Origin: Thalassobellus sp050294475
GTDB lineage: Bacteria; Bacteroidota; Bacteroidia; Flavobacteriales; Flavobacteriaceae
Direction: 5' to 3'
DNA: 64,000 nucleotides
Assembly: GCA_050294475.1 (NCBI GenBank)
Contig: JBNKOE010000005.1
Span: 12,387 to 76,386 of the forward strand
The notes under the pieces are model-generated. The model saw nothing but the letters and a program-made list of their open reading frames with translations. It made no database searches and was not told the origin of the DNA. The position numbers and the translations under genes were made by a program. Below, piece after piece: positions 45,527-54,361 of this stretch; position 1 is the first letter of the stretch; every line of letters starts with the position of its first letter.

Positions 45527-47629
45527 CTAAAACTTCTTTTGTAAAAATACAGTTATATTTCTTCCTGCTTCATTAATAGGTACTCTACCAAAATTGGCTT
45601 GATTATTAAATGAAAAGTTTAAATGATCGTGATACGTTTCATCAAACACATTTAAAACCGCCACTCCTAAAGACACATTATAAAAAGGCTTTACACCCAA
45701 ACGAAGGTCTAAAGTTTGATAACCATCTGTTTGTGTTTCTCCAAAAGTTTTAGAAATATTATCCTGTTTACTCACCATATTATAGCGTGCATTTGCCCAA
45801 AACTTTGTTTTTTCAAAACCAGCTGAAAGCGTTACTTTTAATGGAGGTGTTAGTGGTAACGATTCATTAAAATCTTTATTTTTAGCATACACATAAGTCG
45901 CTTCTGTTTTAAAATAATAATCCTTTAAAAAATCTAATTGTGCCATAATTTCAAAACCTGTTTTATATGCTTCATCTATATTTTGAAACACTTTTGGATG
46001 CACAGGTTGTTGCATAGGCATATATTTTCTATTTAAACTAGCATCTTCAACTGCAACTATATAATTATCAAAAAATGAATAGTAAAAAGACGTTTCATAT
46101 TTAAAGGTATTGAAACTTCCATTTAAATCTTTATGTCCTTTAAAACCAATTTCAAACTGATTATTAACTTCGGCTTTTAAATTAGGATTCCCAATATATT
46201 CGTATGAATCTTGCCCAACAGTAAAGTGATTAATATAACGTTCAATCATATTTGCAGAACGCACACCTCGACCATAAGCAGCTTCTAGTGTAAAATTATC
46301 AGACACCATTTTTTTAATAGAAACAGTAGTGCTTATGTTTTCTTCGGTACGTTTATTTAAGTTGTACATCGCTTCAAAATCTGCTTCAGGATCTTTAATA
46401 TCAGACGTTACAATATCGGCACGTATTCCTGCTGTTACAACAGTTGACTTATTTACAGACCATTTAGCTTCAGTAAATACACCAATATCATCTATGTATG
46501 AATCTTGCCACACTTTATCATTAAACACTCTTGGTGTTGGTAACATATTACCATTCATAATTTTTACCAATCTTTCTCTACCACCGTCTCTAGCAATGTG
46601 CAATACATCAAGTCCAGAAAATAAGTTAAGCTTTTTTAAAGGTTTCCAATTTAGTTCTAGCTTACCTCCTATTGTTGTCGCTTCCACTGCCGATTCTGCT
46701 TCAACCATCATAAATGTAGGTCTGTTGTTATTAGTCATTAAATGGTCTACATAACTATAATAAGCTTTAGCTGTTATCGATTTAAAAACATCTCCCAACA
46801 TATCCCATTTATAATCTAACGACAAAATACTGCTATTGTCATAGTCGGTATCCATTGGCAAGCCTGCATGCAACACATCTCTACCAAAAGATTGTCTCCA
46901 ATGTGCTTGTAAACGTTGATTATCTGCAAAATTATAACCCATTTTAATTCCGTAATCCGTACTTCGGAATGAAGAAGGGATTTCTGCTTGGTTGCCATCT
47001 TCATAATTACCAAAGTCTCTGTAGCCCATATTACCTACAATATCATAACTTTTTGTTACTTGTTGTAGCTGCAACATGGTTACATACGAATTTCCGTTAG
47101 ACTCATAACCTCCAGACACTTTACCATGAAAGCCTGTATTTTCAGAATTAGGCTTATCGGTTACCATGTTAATAATACCACCAAATGTAGCTCCATGACG
47201 CACTGTATAAGGTCCTTTAATAATTTCTATTTTTGAAATTTCTTCTGGAATTATATGTGTTGTAATAGGATCCATCCTATTTGGACACGCATGCATTGCC
47301 TTTGTGCCACCATCATATTGAATGTTTAATTGTTCGTATTGTGATGCTCTAAATGAAGGATCGATAGCATAATTACCTCGTTTTATAACCGAAAAACCGT
47401 TGATATTATCAAATAAATCGGCTACATTTTTAGGTTGAACAATATTTTTTTGATAATCGTTTGAAACTTTAGTAAGAACTGGGTCTGTACTAGAATTTCC
47501 TTTTACTAAAACTTCATCAAGTTGTAACGTTTTTGGGGCAATCGTATCTGTAGCCTTATCTTTTTTTTCTTGAGAAAAAGACAAAGCATAAATAAGCATG
47601 CAACAAAGCACACTGTAAAATGTTCTCAT
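45527..47629 (-). CDS. TonB-dependent receptor, OprC-like (copper)
   Basis: A 700-residue outer-membrane receptor with signal peptide (1-19). The plug domain (about 35-165) has L-DEVLVKG and the KIEIIKGPYTVRHGATFGGIINM barrel-entry segment; a 22-strand barrel ending F-LQKKF follows. In the plug, Cys115 and Met119 form CPNRM (CxxxM); in the barrel, His296 and Met298 form HLM (HxM). Pseudomonas OprC binds copper with Cys143/Met147 and His323/Met325, with the same spacing. Copper import is therefore likely. A small Cys-containing protein gene lies upstream on the same strand. Confidence 0.85.
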   Translation of the reverse strand: MRTFYSVLCCMLIYALSFSQEKKDKATDTIAPKTLQLDEVLVKGNSSTDPVLTKVSNDYQKNIVQPKNVADLFDNINGFSVIKRGNYAIDPSFRASQYEQLNIQYDGGTKAMHACPNRMDPITTHIIPEEISKIEIIKGPYTVRHGATFGGIINMVTDKPNSENTGFHGKVSGGYESNGNSYVTMLQLQQVTKSYDIVGNMGYRDFGNYEDGNQAEIPSSFRSTDYGIKMGYNFADNQRLQAHWRQSFGRDVLHAGLPMDTDYDNSSILSLDYKWDMLGDVFKSITAKAYYSYVDHLMTNNNRPTFMMVEAESAVEATTIGGKLELNWKPLKKLNLFSGLDVLHIARDGGRERLVKIMNGNMLPTPRVFNDKVWQDSYIDDIGVFTEAKWSVNKSTVVTAGIRADIVTSDIKDPEADFEAMYNLNKRTEENISTTVSIKKMVSDNFTLEAAYGRGVRSANMIERYINHFTVGQDSYEYIGNPNLKAEVNNQFEIGFKGHKDLNGSFNTFKYETSFYYSFFDNYIVAVEDASLNRKYMPMQQPVHPKVFQNIDEAYKTGFEIMAQLDFLKDYYFKTEATYVYAKNKDFNESLPLTPPLKVTLSAGFEKTKFWANARYNMVSKQDNISKTFGETQTDGYQTLDLRLGVKPFYNVSLGVAVLNVFDETYHDHLNFSFNNQANFGRVPINEAGRNITVFLQKKF

Positions 47630-47673
47630 TTTTTTTGTTTAAAATTGAAATAAATAGATTTTCAGAAGCTTAC

Positions 47674-48087
47674 TTAAGCCTCTGTATTTTTAATTTTATT
47701 ATGTGAGAACAAAAATTGTGGTGGATGATCTAATTTGGGAATTAACAAATAAGCATATAAATTATTATAGGTGCTTATGTCCTTTTTTTTAACTGTAGTA
47801 TTTATAAAACTGAATTTTGTTTGACTAACTATATATAAAATGACTTCCTTAAAATCTATTTCTTTAAAAGGTACTTTATCATTATCGGTATTATTGTTTT
47901 GAGCAACTTCTTTTAAATGACATTTACCATTACACTGCATTTCTGGTTTGTCTTTGTTTTCACAAAGTCTTTCAATAAAACCAGCTGTATCTACATAGTA
48001 ATAAGCATACGTAATAGAAATACGCATGCTATTAAACAAAATAATTGCAATTAAAAATAAGGATAATATGGAAGACACTATTTTCAC
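47674..48087 (-). CDS. Small membrane/periplasmic Cys protein upstream of the copper receptor
   Basis: A 137-residue protein with an N-terminal membrane or signal segment (6-28). A cysteine cluster follows: Cys42 in RLCENKD, and Cys52/Cys56 in QCNGKCHLK. The C-terminus has DHPPQFLFSH. The spacing Cys-x9-Cys-x3-Cys plus His suggests a metal site. It starts 44 bases before the receptor gene and is likely its operon partner. I recognise it only as a recurrent flavobacterial neighbour, not a named family. Confidence 0.65.
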   Translation of the reverse strand: MKIVSSILSLFLIAIILFNSMRISITYAYYYVDTAGFIERLCENKDKPEMQCNGKCHLKEVAQNNNTDNDKVPFKEIDFKEVILYIVSQTKFSFINTTVKKKDISTYNNLYAYLLIPKLDHPPQFLFSHNKIKNTEA

Positions 48088-48201
48088 TGGTACAAAAATA
48101 AAACTTCTAAACTATATGAATGTAATATTTATCACTCTAATCTCCCGTTTTTTTTAATATTTATAATTCTATTACAAAAAGGCTTCTTTATAAAACAAAG
48201 A

Positions 48202-48231
48202 AAAGGCAAGAAATTAAAATTCCTTGCCTTT
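48202..48231 (-). terminator. Terminator after the FKBP gene
   Basis: 9-bp stem AAAGGCAAG (48202-48210) with CTTGCCTTT (48223-48231), extended by A-T pairs, and a short T run on the minus strand. It lies 27 bases past the stop. Confidence 0.6.
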
Positions 48232-48257
48232 ATATTTCACCTAAGTAAATAAAAACC

Positions 48258-48980
48258 TTACTTAACTATTTCTAATAATTCAACTTCAAAAACTAATGGA
48301 GAAAAAGGTTTAATTTTCCCTCCTCTAGGAGTTGCTCCATAAGCTAATTCTTGAGGAATAAAAAATTTATATTTAGAACCAACTGGCATTAATTGTAAAC
48401 CTTCTGTCCATCCTTTTATAACTTGGCTTACACCAAATTGAGCAGGAGTACCTCTATCTACAGAGCTATCAAAAACAGTTCCATCTGTTAATGTGCCATG
48501 GTAATGTACTTTCACAGTAGAAGTTGCTGTTGGTTTTTCTCCTGTTCCTTGTTTTAAAACAATGTATTGTAAACCACTTTCTGTAATTTCAACTCCTTCT
48601 TTAGTCATATTATCTTCTAAAAACTTCTCACCTGCAACTTTTACATCCGCAAATTGCTCTTCCGCTCTTTTAATAGCTTCTGCTTGTTGTTTTTCTCTAT
48701 CTGCAAGTTGTTTCTTTTGAAAATATGAAGTAATTATTTGCTGTACTTTATCTTTTTCAATTTTTAAAGCTGTAGAATCTGAAGCATCTACAAGTCCTTG
48801 TATTAAAATATCCTTATCAAGTTCTGTAGCTGTTGTACTTATATTTTTTGCAACATCCATTCCAATAGCATAACTTACTGAATCAGTTTCAGTTTTTAAA
48901 GGTTTATTTGTAATGCCTTTGTTGCATGATGACATAATTATTGCCACAAGTACGATACTTAAAATTTTCATTGTTTTCAT
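48258..48980 (-). CDS. FKBP-type peptidyl-prolyl isomerase lipoprotein
   Basis: A 240-residue lipoprotein (lipobox SSC-N, Cys19). An N-terminal dimerisation helix region (about 30-115) precedes a C-terminal FKBP domain (about 130-238). The domain has VKVHYHGTLTDGTVFDSS, Q-VIKGWTEGLQLMPVGSKYKFFIP and L-AYG. This is the FkpA/Mip layout; it assists folding of proline bonds in the periplasm. It is monocistronic. Confidence 0.92.
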   Translation of the reverse strand: MKTMKILSIVLVAIIMSSCNKGITNKPLKTETDSVSYAIGMDVAKNISTTATELDKDILIQGLVDASDSTALKIEKDKVQQIITSYFQKKQLADREKQQAEAIKRAEEQFADVKVAGEKFLEDNMTKEGVEITESGLQYIVLKQGTGEKPTATSTVKVHYHGTLTDGTVFDSSVDRGTPAQFGVSQVIKGWTEGLQLMPVGSKYKFFIPQELAYGATPRGGKIKPFSPLVFEVELLEIVK

Positions 48981-49327
48981 TTCTTTAGTTTAAATTATTC
49001 CGAAGCCAAAAGTAGCAAAATAAAACTCAGAATAAAAATGGATAGATATACTATTTTTATTAACGTAAATATCTAGAAAATAGGTTCTATTTCTACTTTA
49101 TCAATAACAGATAAGCTTAGAACTTTATTCTTTAATTCTGTTACTGCAAGTTTGACTATTTCTGTAGCCCCTAAACTTCTTCAATTAACAGCTCTATTAT
49201 CAATAACTACATTTTCTTTAAAAAACATAAAATATCCATATAAATGAATAAATAATCCTTTAAGATAGACCTCATAAATTTTAACTTGCACATTATTTAC
49301 TATCATAACAATAAAGCACAAAACCAA
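48981..49327. other. Intergenic region with a possible coding relic on the minus strand
   Basis: Mostly A+T-rich. On the minus strand 49073-49180 reads as an open segment (S-LGATEIVKLAVTELKNKV, ending E-IEPIF stop). A 71-codon reading ending at 49181 in another frame precedes it. Together they could be a frameshifted small gene, but I do not recognise the product and the upstream half looks non-protein-like. The nagB promoter should also lie here. Confidence 0.25.
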
Positions 49328-51241
49328 ATGATTAAAGATGGTATAAGTTACAAAGAAGCAGGAAAATTTGAAGAAACTCGATTCGAAAAAATACATAATG
49401 TAATTTTTGACTCATCGCTTGAGGCATCTATTTTAGTTGCTCAAGAAATAGCAAACTTAATTAAAAAAAAACAAGAACTAAATGAAATTTGTGTCTTGGG
49501 TTTAGCTACAGGTTCTTCTCCAATAAAAGTTTATGAAGAGCTTGTAAGAATGCACAAAGAAGATGGTTTAAGTTTTAATAATGTAGTGACCTTTAATTTA
49601 GATGAATACTACCCAATGGATAAGGATAATATTCAAAGTTACTTTTATTTTATGCATGACCACCTTTTTAATCATGTAGATATATTACCCGAAAACATTA
49701 ATATTCCTGATGGAAAAGTAAGCGCCGAAGAATTACAACAGTATTGTATAAACTACGAAAATAAAATTAAATCTTATGGCGGATTAGATTTTCAACTATT
49801 AGGTATAGGAAGAACAGGTCACATCGGATTTAATGAACCAGGATCTCATGTCAATTCTGGAACCAGAAGCATCACATTAGATCATATTACCCGTATAGAT
49901 GCAGCCCCTTCTTTTTTAGGCATAGATAACGTACCTAGAAAAGCCATAACTATGGGCATAGGAACTGTAAAACAAGCCAAAAGAATTGTTTTACTTGGCT
50001 GGGGAATTAGTAAAGCCCAAATATTAAAGGAAACTATAGAAGGAGAAGTTTCGTCTCAAGTTCCTGCAACATACTTACAAGAGCATAATAACACAACTTT
50101 TGTTTTAGATAGTGATGCTTCATCAGAACTTACTAGAGTAAAAACACCTTGGCTTGTTAAATCTTGTGTATGGACAGATGAATTAAAACTAAAAGCTGTT
50201 GTTTGGTTAAGTGAATTAACCAACAAACCATTCCTTAAGCTTACAGATAAAGATTATAATGACAACGGAATGGCTAGCCTTTTAACCGAAGAAGGTACTG
50301 CTTACGATTTAAACATTAAAATGTTTAATAAGCTACAACATACTATTACTGGTTGGCCAGGTGGAAAACCAAATGCCGACGACACATACAGACCAGAACG
50401 TTGTATGCCTGCAAAGAAAAGAGTCATTATTTTTAGTCCACACCCAGATGATGATGTTATTTCTATGGGTGGCACTTTTGACAGACTTATTGAACAAGGA
50501 CACGAAGTTCATGTAGCCTATCAAACCTCAGGAAACATAGCCGTTTCTAATGAGGAAGCCTTAAAATTTGCAGAAATATCTATAGCATTAAATGCTGAAT
50601 CAATTAAATCTAAGGAAATTATAAATTTTTTAAAGAATAAATCTGAAAATGATATTGATTCTATTGAAGTTAGAAAACTAAAAGGTTTAATTAGAAGAAG
50701 TGAATCATTAGCTGCAACTAGATATTTAGGACTACCTGATGAAAATGTTCACTTTTTAGATCTTCCTTTTTACGAAACAGGAACCGTAAAAAAAAGTAAC
50801 CTTTCTGAAGTCGACATTAAAATCATGTGCGATATTATTGAAGAGATAAAACCACATCAAATATATGCTGCAGGAGATTTAGCAGACCCACATGGTACGC
50901 ATAAAGTTTGTTTAGATAGTTTATTTGAAGCATTAAAAATACTAAAACCTAAGCCTTATATGAATGATTGTTGGGTATGGCTATACCGTGGTGCATGGCA
51001 CGAATGGGAGTCATCACAAATAGAAATGGCAGTTCCTATGAGTCCCGATCAAGTGCTTAAAAAGCGTCATGCTATTTTCTATCACCAATCTCAAAAAGAC
51101 GGTGTTATGTTTCAAGGAGACGATTCCAGAGAATTTTGGGTACGTGTTGAAGACAGAAACAGGTTAACAGCAAAAAAATATAATGATTTAGGGTTAGCAG
51201 AATATGCAGCCATTGAAGCTTTCAAAAGGTATCATTTTTAA
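49328..51241 (+). CDS. nagB: Glucosamine-6-phosphate deaminase fused to a PIG-L-like domain
   Basis: About 637 residues from the ATG at 49328 (MIKDGISYKEAG); the longer reading starts TTG. Residues ~20-280 are a NagB domain (LGLATGSSPIKVYEEL, NLDEYYPM, IGRTGHIGFNEPGS), which converts glucosamine-6-phosphate to fructose-6-phosphate and ammonia. Residues ~365-635 form a PIG-L/LmbE-type deacetylase-like domain (FSPHPDDDVISMGG, and late D-PHGTHKVCLDSL). This fusion occurs in Bacteroidota and may join sugar deacetylation to deamination. A terminator follows, so it is not co-transcribed with the MFS gene. Confidence 0.85.
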   Translation: MIKDGISYKEAGKFEETRFEKIHNVIFDSSLEASILVAQEIANLIKKKQELNEICVLGLATGSSPIKVYEELVRMHKEDGLSFNNVVTFNLDEYYPMDKDNIQSYFYFMHDHLFNHVDILPENINIPDGKVSAEELQQYCINYENKIKSYGGLDFQLLGIGRTGHIGFNEPGSHVNSGTRSITLDHITRIDAAPSFLGIDNVPRKAITMGIGTVKQAKRIVLLGWGISKAQILKETIEGEVSSQVPATYLQEHNNTTFVLDSDASSELTRVKTPWLVKSCVWTDELKLKAVVWLSELTNKPFLKLTDKDYNDNGMASLLTEEGTAYDLNIKMFNKLQHTITGWPGGKPNADDTYRPERCMPAKKRVIIFSPHPDDDVISMGGTFDRLIEQGHEVHVAYQTSGNIAVSNEEALKFAEISIALNAESIKSKEIINFLKNKSENDIDSIEVRKLKGLIRRSESLAATRYLGLPDENVHFLDLPFYETGTVKKSNLSEVDIKIMCDIIEEIKPHQIYAAGDLADPHGTHKVCLDSLFEALKILKPKPYMNDCWVWLYRGAWHEWESSQIEMAVPMSPDQVLKKRHAIFYHQSQKDGVMFQGDDSREFWVRVEDRNRLTAKKYNDLGLAEYAAIEAFKRYHF

Positions 51242-51300
51242 AAAAATATTTAAATTTTGATTAATAACACAATATTTGTTTAGTTGATTTTTTTGGTTAT

Positions 51301-51342
51301 TGATGGTTATCGCCTTTAATAGACGATAGCCATTAATTTTTT
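51301..51342 (+). terminator. Terminator after nagB
   Basis: ATGGTTATCG (51303-51312) pairs with CGATAGCCAT (51324-51333, one G-T pair), 11-base loop, followed by TAATTTTTT. Confidence 0.7.
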
Positions 51343-51491
51343 GCTCCAATAGAAAATAGACATAAAAAATGAGAATGTTTTTTTATAGCTTCTAATATTA
51401 ATGATAAATTAGAATAGTTTAAATTGCTTCATAATTAATTGAAAAATAAAATACTTAAAAACAAGTAAGGTTGTTATAAAAACCAATTCAT

Positions 51492-52823
51492 ATGTCAAAC
51501 ACAAACCGATTCACAGAACAAAAAAACAACACACTAATCCCAATAATAATCATAGCTGGATTATTTTTTATATTCGGATTCGTAACTTGGATTAATGGTG
51601 CTTTAATTCCATTTATGAAAACTATAAGTGAATTAACTTCAGCGCAATCACTTTTAGTCGCGTCTGCGTCCTATATATCATTTGTTGTTATGGCTTTACC
51701 AGCTTCTTATGTTTTGGAGAAAATTGGATATAGAAAAGGCATGTCGTTAGGATTATTCATTATGGGATTAGGAGCTTTAGTTTTTATTCCAGCTGCAGAA
51801 GCCCGAACATATTGGATGTTTTTAGGAGGTATTTTTATTCAGGGTGCAGGAATGACATTATTACAAACAGCTTCAAACCCATACATAACTATTTTAGGTC
51901 CTATTGAAAGTGCTGCTAAACGCATTTCTATAATGGGTATTGCAAACAAAGTTGCAGGCGCCTTAGGCTCTCTTATTTTTGCTTCACTTTTATTATCAGG
52001 TATTGATGAAATTAATGAAAAACTAAAAACCGTTTCAGTTACCGAAAAAGCGCAATTATTAGATACGATGGCAGATAGCGTTGTAACACCTTATATCGTT
52101 ATGGCAATTGTTTTATTTGTATTAGGTATACTAATTAGAAAAGCACCGCTTCCACATGTAGAAGCAGTACCTATTGAAGAATCAAAAGACGGAGTTACAA
52201 CTAAAACCAGTATTTTTCAGTTTCCTCATTTATGGTTAGGTGTAATAACATTATTCATGTATGTTGGTGTAGAAGTTATTTCAGGAGACACCATTATAGC
52301 CTATGGGATTTCATTAGGAATTCCTTCTGCCGACGCCAAATTTTTCACCACCTTTACATTAATGGCTATGGTTGCTACCTATGCATTGGGAGCTATTTTA
52401 ATACCAAAATTCATGAGTCAAACTACCGCTTTAAAATTAAGTGCTTCATTAGGTATTATATTATCTTTTTGTATTGTATTTACAACAGGATTTACTTCTG
52501 TTTTATTTGTAGCTGCTTTAGGAATAGCAAATGCTTTGGTTTGGCCTGCCGTATGGCCTTTAACGTTAAAAGGTTTAGGTAAATTTACAAAAACAGCTTC
52601 AGCATTATTAATTATGGCTATTTCTGGCGGCGCGATTATTCCGCCTTTATACGGACGATTTGTTGACGGAAATAAAGCCGCATACATAGCTGAAGGGCTT
52701 AATGATGCTTTAGCTACAGCTACCGCGTCTACCAAAGGTTATTGGATTTTATTACCTTGTTACACTATTATACTTTATTACGCTATTGCTGGTCATAAAT
52801 TAGGATTGAAAAAAGAGAAATAA
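51492..52823 (+). CDS. Sugar MFS transporter, FucP family
   Basis: A 443-residue inner-membrane transporter with about 12 helices. The FucP/GluP-family start LFFIFGFVTWINGALIPFMK and the L-QTASNPYITILGP segment in helix 5 are characteristic. It is likely a sugar:proton symporter. The neighbours suggest either N-acetylglucosamine (nagB upstream) or a uronate-derived sugar (DUF4861 and uxa genes downstream); the sequence does not decide. Confidence 0.88.
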   Translation: MSNTNRFTEQKNNTLIPIIIIAGLFFIFGFVTWINGALIPFMKTISELTSAQSLLVASASYISFVVMALPASYVLEKIGYRKGMSLGLFIMGLGALVFIPAAEARTYWMFLGGIFIQGAGMTLLQTASNPYITILGPIESAAKRISIMGIANKVAGALGSLIFASLLLSGIDEINEKLKTVSVTEKAQLLDTMADSVVTPYIVMAIVLFVLGILIRKAPLPHVEAVPIEESKDGVTTKTSIFQFPHLWLGVITLFMYVGVEVISGDTIIAYGISLGIPSADAKFFTTFTLMAMVATYALGAILIPKFMSQTTALKLSASLGIILSFCIVFTTGFTSVLFVAALGIANALVWPAVWPLTLKGLGKFTKTASALLIMAISGGAIIPPLYGRFVDGNKAAYIAEGLNDALATATASTKGYWILLPCYTIILYYAIAGHKLGLKKEK

Positions 52824-52887
52824 TATTATTTATAATAAATAATATAAATATTTCGAATATAGTATTTCACAGATTATATAAAATAAA

Positions 52888-52933
52888 TTGTGCCAAGTAT
52901 TTCAACTTTCTTACCTTAGTACAATCGATTGTA
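52888..52933 (+). promoter_or_regulatory. Promoter with LacI-type operator before the DUF4861 unit
   Basis: TTG (52888-52890), 21 bases, then TACCTTAG (52912-52919), close to the -7 consensus TAnnTTTG. The next 14 bases (52920-52933) are a perfect palindrome TACAATCGATTGTA, so the operator covers the expected transcription start. It shares the ATCGAT centre with the palindrome before uxaC. Confidence 0.55.
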
Positions 52934-52948
52934 ATTAAATAAAAATCA

Positions 52949-53215
52949 ATGAAACTAAACTCAAAAAAACATTAAACCACTTATTATACCTCACCATTTT
53001 TTCAATGACATTAAATTCATGTAAAGAAAATAAGAAAAATAGACGTATTAACATACCAAGTAAAAATATAGTTGTTGAAAATATTACACTAACTAATGTT
53101 AATATTAAAGGTTGTAAAAACAGAATCATCAATAGAAAACTCAGAACCTATTGTGTTTTAAAACTCAACAATTATCGGAAAACAATATTAAATCAACTTA
53201 ATTTAGTAACACATT
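52949..53215 (+). pseudogene. Decayed lipoprotein gene ahead of DUF4861
   Basis: An ATG 15 bases after the operator opens MKLNSKK and then hits a stop. Adding one A to the A7 run at about 52964 restores a lipoprotein signal (L-NHLLYLTIFSMTLNSCKEN). Beyond that the frame is open but unconvincing, and a neighbouring frame also shows protein-like fragments (TESSIENSEPIV), so several lesions seem present. An intact short lipoprotein in the +1 frame is an alternative but lacks a credible start. Confidence 0.4.
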
Positions 53216-54211
53216 ATGAAAAAAATAGCAGTTTTATCAATTGTCCTTTTAAGCCTATTTTCTTGTAAAGAAAAAAAATCAGATACTAATAACACAGCTG
53301 AAGTAAAACCCGTTAATAAAAGTTATGCTGAAATTTCTATTGCAGAAGGAGGAAAATGGATTGATGGCTCTAAAGGACATAAGGAATATATTGATGGTAC
53401 ATTTAAAAATGTAGAATCAGTTCAAGTTCCTGAAGAACATACCGACCATTCTTGGTTCATTCGGTATGAAGGTCCAGGTTGGGAAAGTAACAAGATAGGG
53501 TATCGTTTATATTTAGACTGGAGAAATGCTATTGACATCTTTGGAAAAAAAGTAGATTCTTTAGTGTTGCCGTATGTTGGTCAAAAAGGATTCGATTCTT
53601 ATCATAACTCTGCTCCTTGGGGACAAGATATATTGAAAGCAGGAAAATCAATGGGAATTGGAGGTTATGGTCGTATAGTTGCCGATACTGTTGTACATTT
53701 TCAAAAAGTAAAAAACACGTTTGCTAGCATTGAAAACTCAGAAAACAGTTCTTCTGTAAATATTGAATACACAGGATGGAAATCTGGTAATGAAAGCATC
53801 GATTTAACAACAAAACTTTCTATTTTTCCTGAAGTTAGGTTTACCAAAGCAGAACTAACACCTTCAAAAGAAATAACTGGGTTATGTACAGGTATAGTAG
53901 ACCATAACGTTGCTTTTCATAAAAAAGAAGGAGAAAAATGGGCCTACATAGCTACTTATGGTAAACAAACATTAACTAGTCCTCCTGATAATTTAGGAAT
54001 GGCTCTTTTCTATAAATTAGATGAAGTTGCCGAACAAAAGAAAGGAGATTATGAGCATTTAGTTATTTTCAAACCATCAAATAAGACCTTAACATATTAC
54101 TTTTTAGGAGCTTGGGAACAAGAAAAAAATGGTATTAAAACAGAAAAAACTTTTATTGCAGACCTAAATAGTAAATTAGAGTCTTTAGATCAAACGAATT
54201 CAATAAACTAA
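53216..54211 (+). CDS. DUF4861 lipoprotein
   Basis: A 331-residue lipoprotein (lipobox LFSC, Cys17). The mature part matches DUF4861: YAEISIAEGGKW near the start, V-PEEHTDHSWFIRYEGPGWESNK, I-GYRLYLDWRNAIDIFGK, and Y-HNSAPWGQDILKAG. DUF4861 proteins recur in polysaccharide (pectin/uronate) utilisation loci of Bacteroidota; the activity is unknown. Convergent with the uxa operon. Confidence 0.82.
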   Translation: MKKIAVLSIVLLSLFSCKEKKSDTNNTAEVKPVNKSYAEISIAEGGKWIDGSKGHKEYIDGTFKNVESVQVPEEHTDHSWFIRYEGPGWESNKIGYRLYLDWRNAIDIFGKKVDSLVLPYVGQKGFDSYHNSAPWGQDILKAGKSMGIGGYGRIVADTVVHFQKVKNTFASIENSENSSSVNIEYTGWKSGNESIDLTTKLSIFPEVRFTKAELTPSKEITGLCTGIVDHNVAFHKKEGEKWAYIATYGKQTLTSPPDNLGMALFYKLDEVAEQKKGDYEHLVIFKPSNKTLTYYFLGAWEQEKNGIKTEKTFIADLNSKLESLDQTNSIN

Positions 54212-54310
54212 TATAAAATAAAAAACACCACAAAATATAATCGACTAAACATATTACAAAACAAGCATAATATCCCTTGTTTTTTACGCATTTTTATACC
54301 GACAGAAACA

Positions 54311-54338
54311 AAAAACCAAGCACTAAGGCTTGGTTTTT
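54311..54338. terminator. Bidirectional terminator
   Basis: 11-bp perfect stem AAAAACCAAGC (54311-54321) with GCTTGGTTTTT (54328-54338), loop ACTAAG. It lies between the DUF4861 gene and the end of the uxaA gene. Confidence 0.85.
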
Positions 54339-54361
54339 AAATAGTTTTAAAATAAATATTA

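Noticed and set aside
46329..46754. 141-codon + strand frame inside the TonB receptor gene
   Set aside because: Antisense to a receptor with clear domain structure; codon pattern follows the receptor frame.
49181..49396. 71-codon minus-strand frame overlapping the nagB start
   Set aside because: Half of it is antisense to nagB and Phe/Val-rich; at most a relic, so not listed as a gene.
53005..53268. 87-codon + frame considered as an intact gene
   Set aside because: Starts in the middle of a lipoprotein signal, overlaps the DUF4861 start and has unlikely composition; better explained as part of a broken gene.
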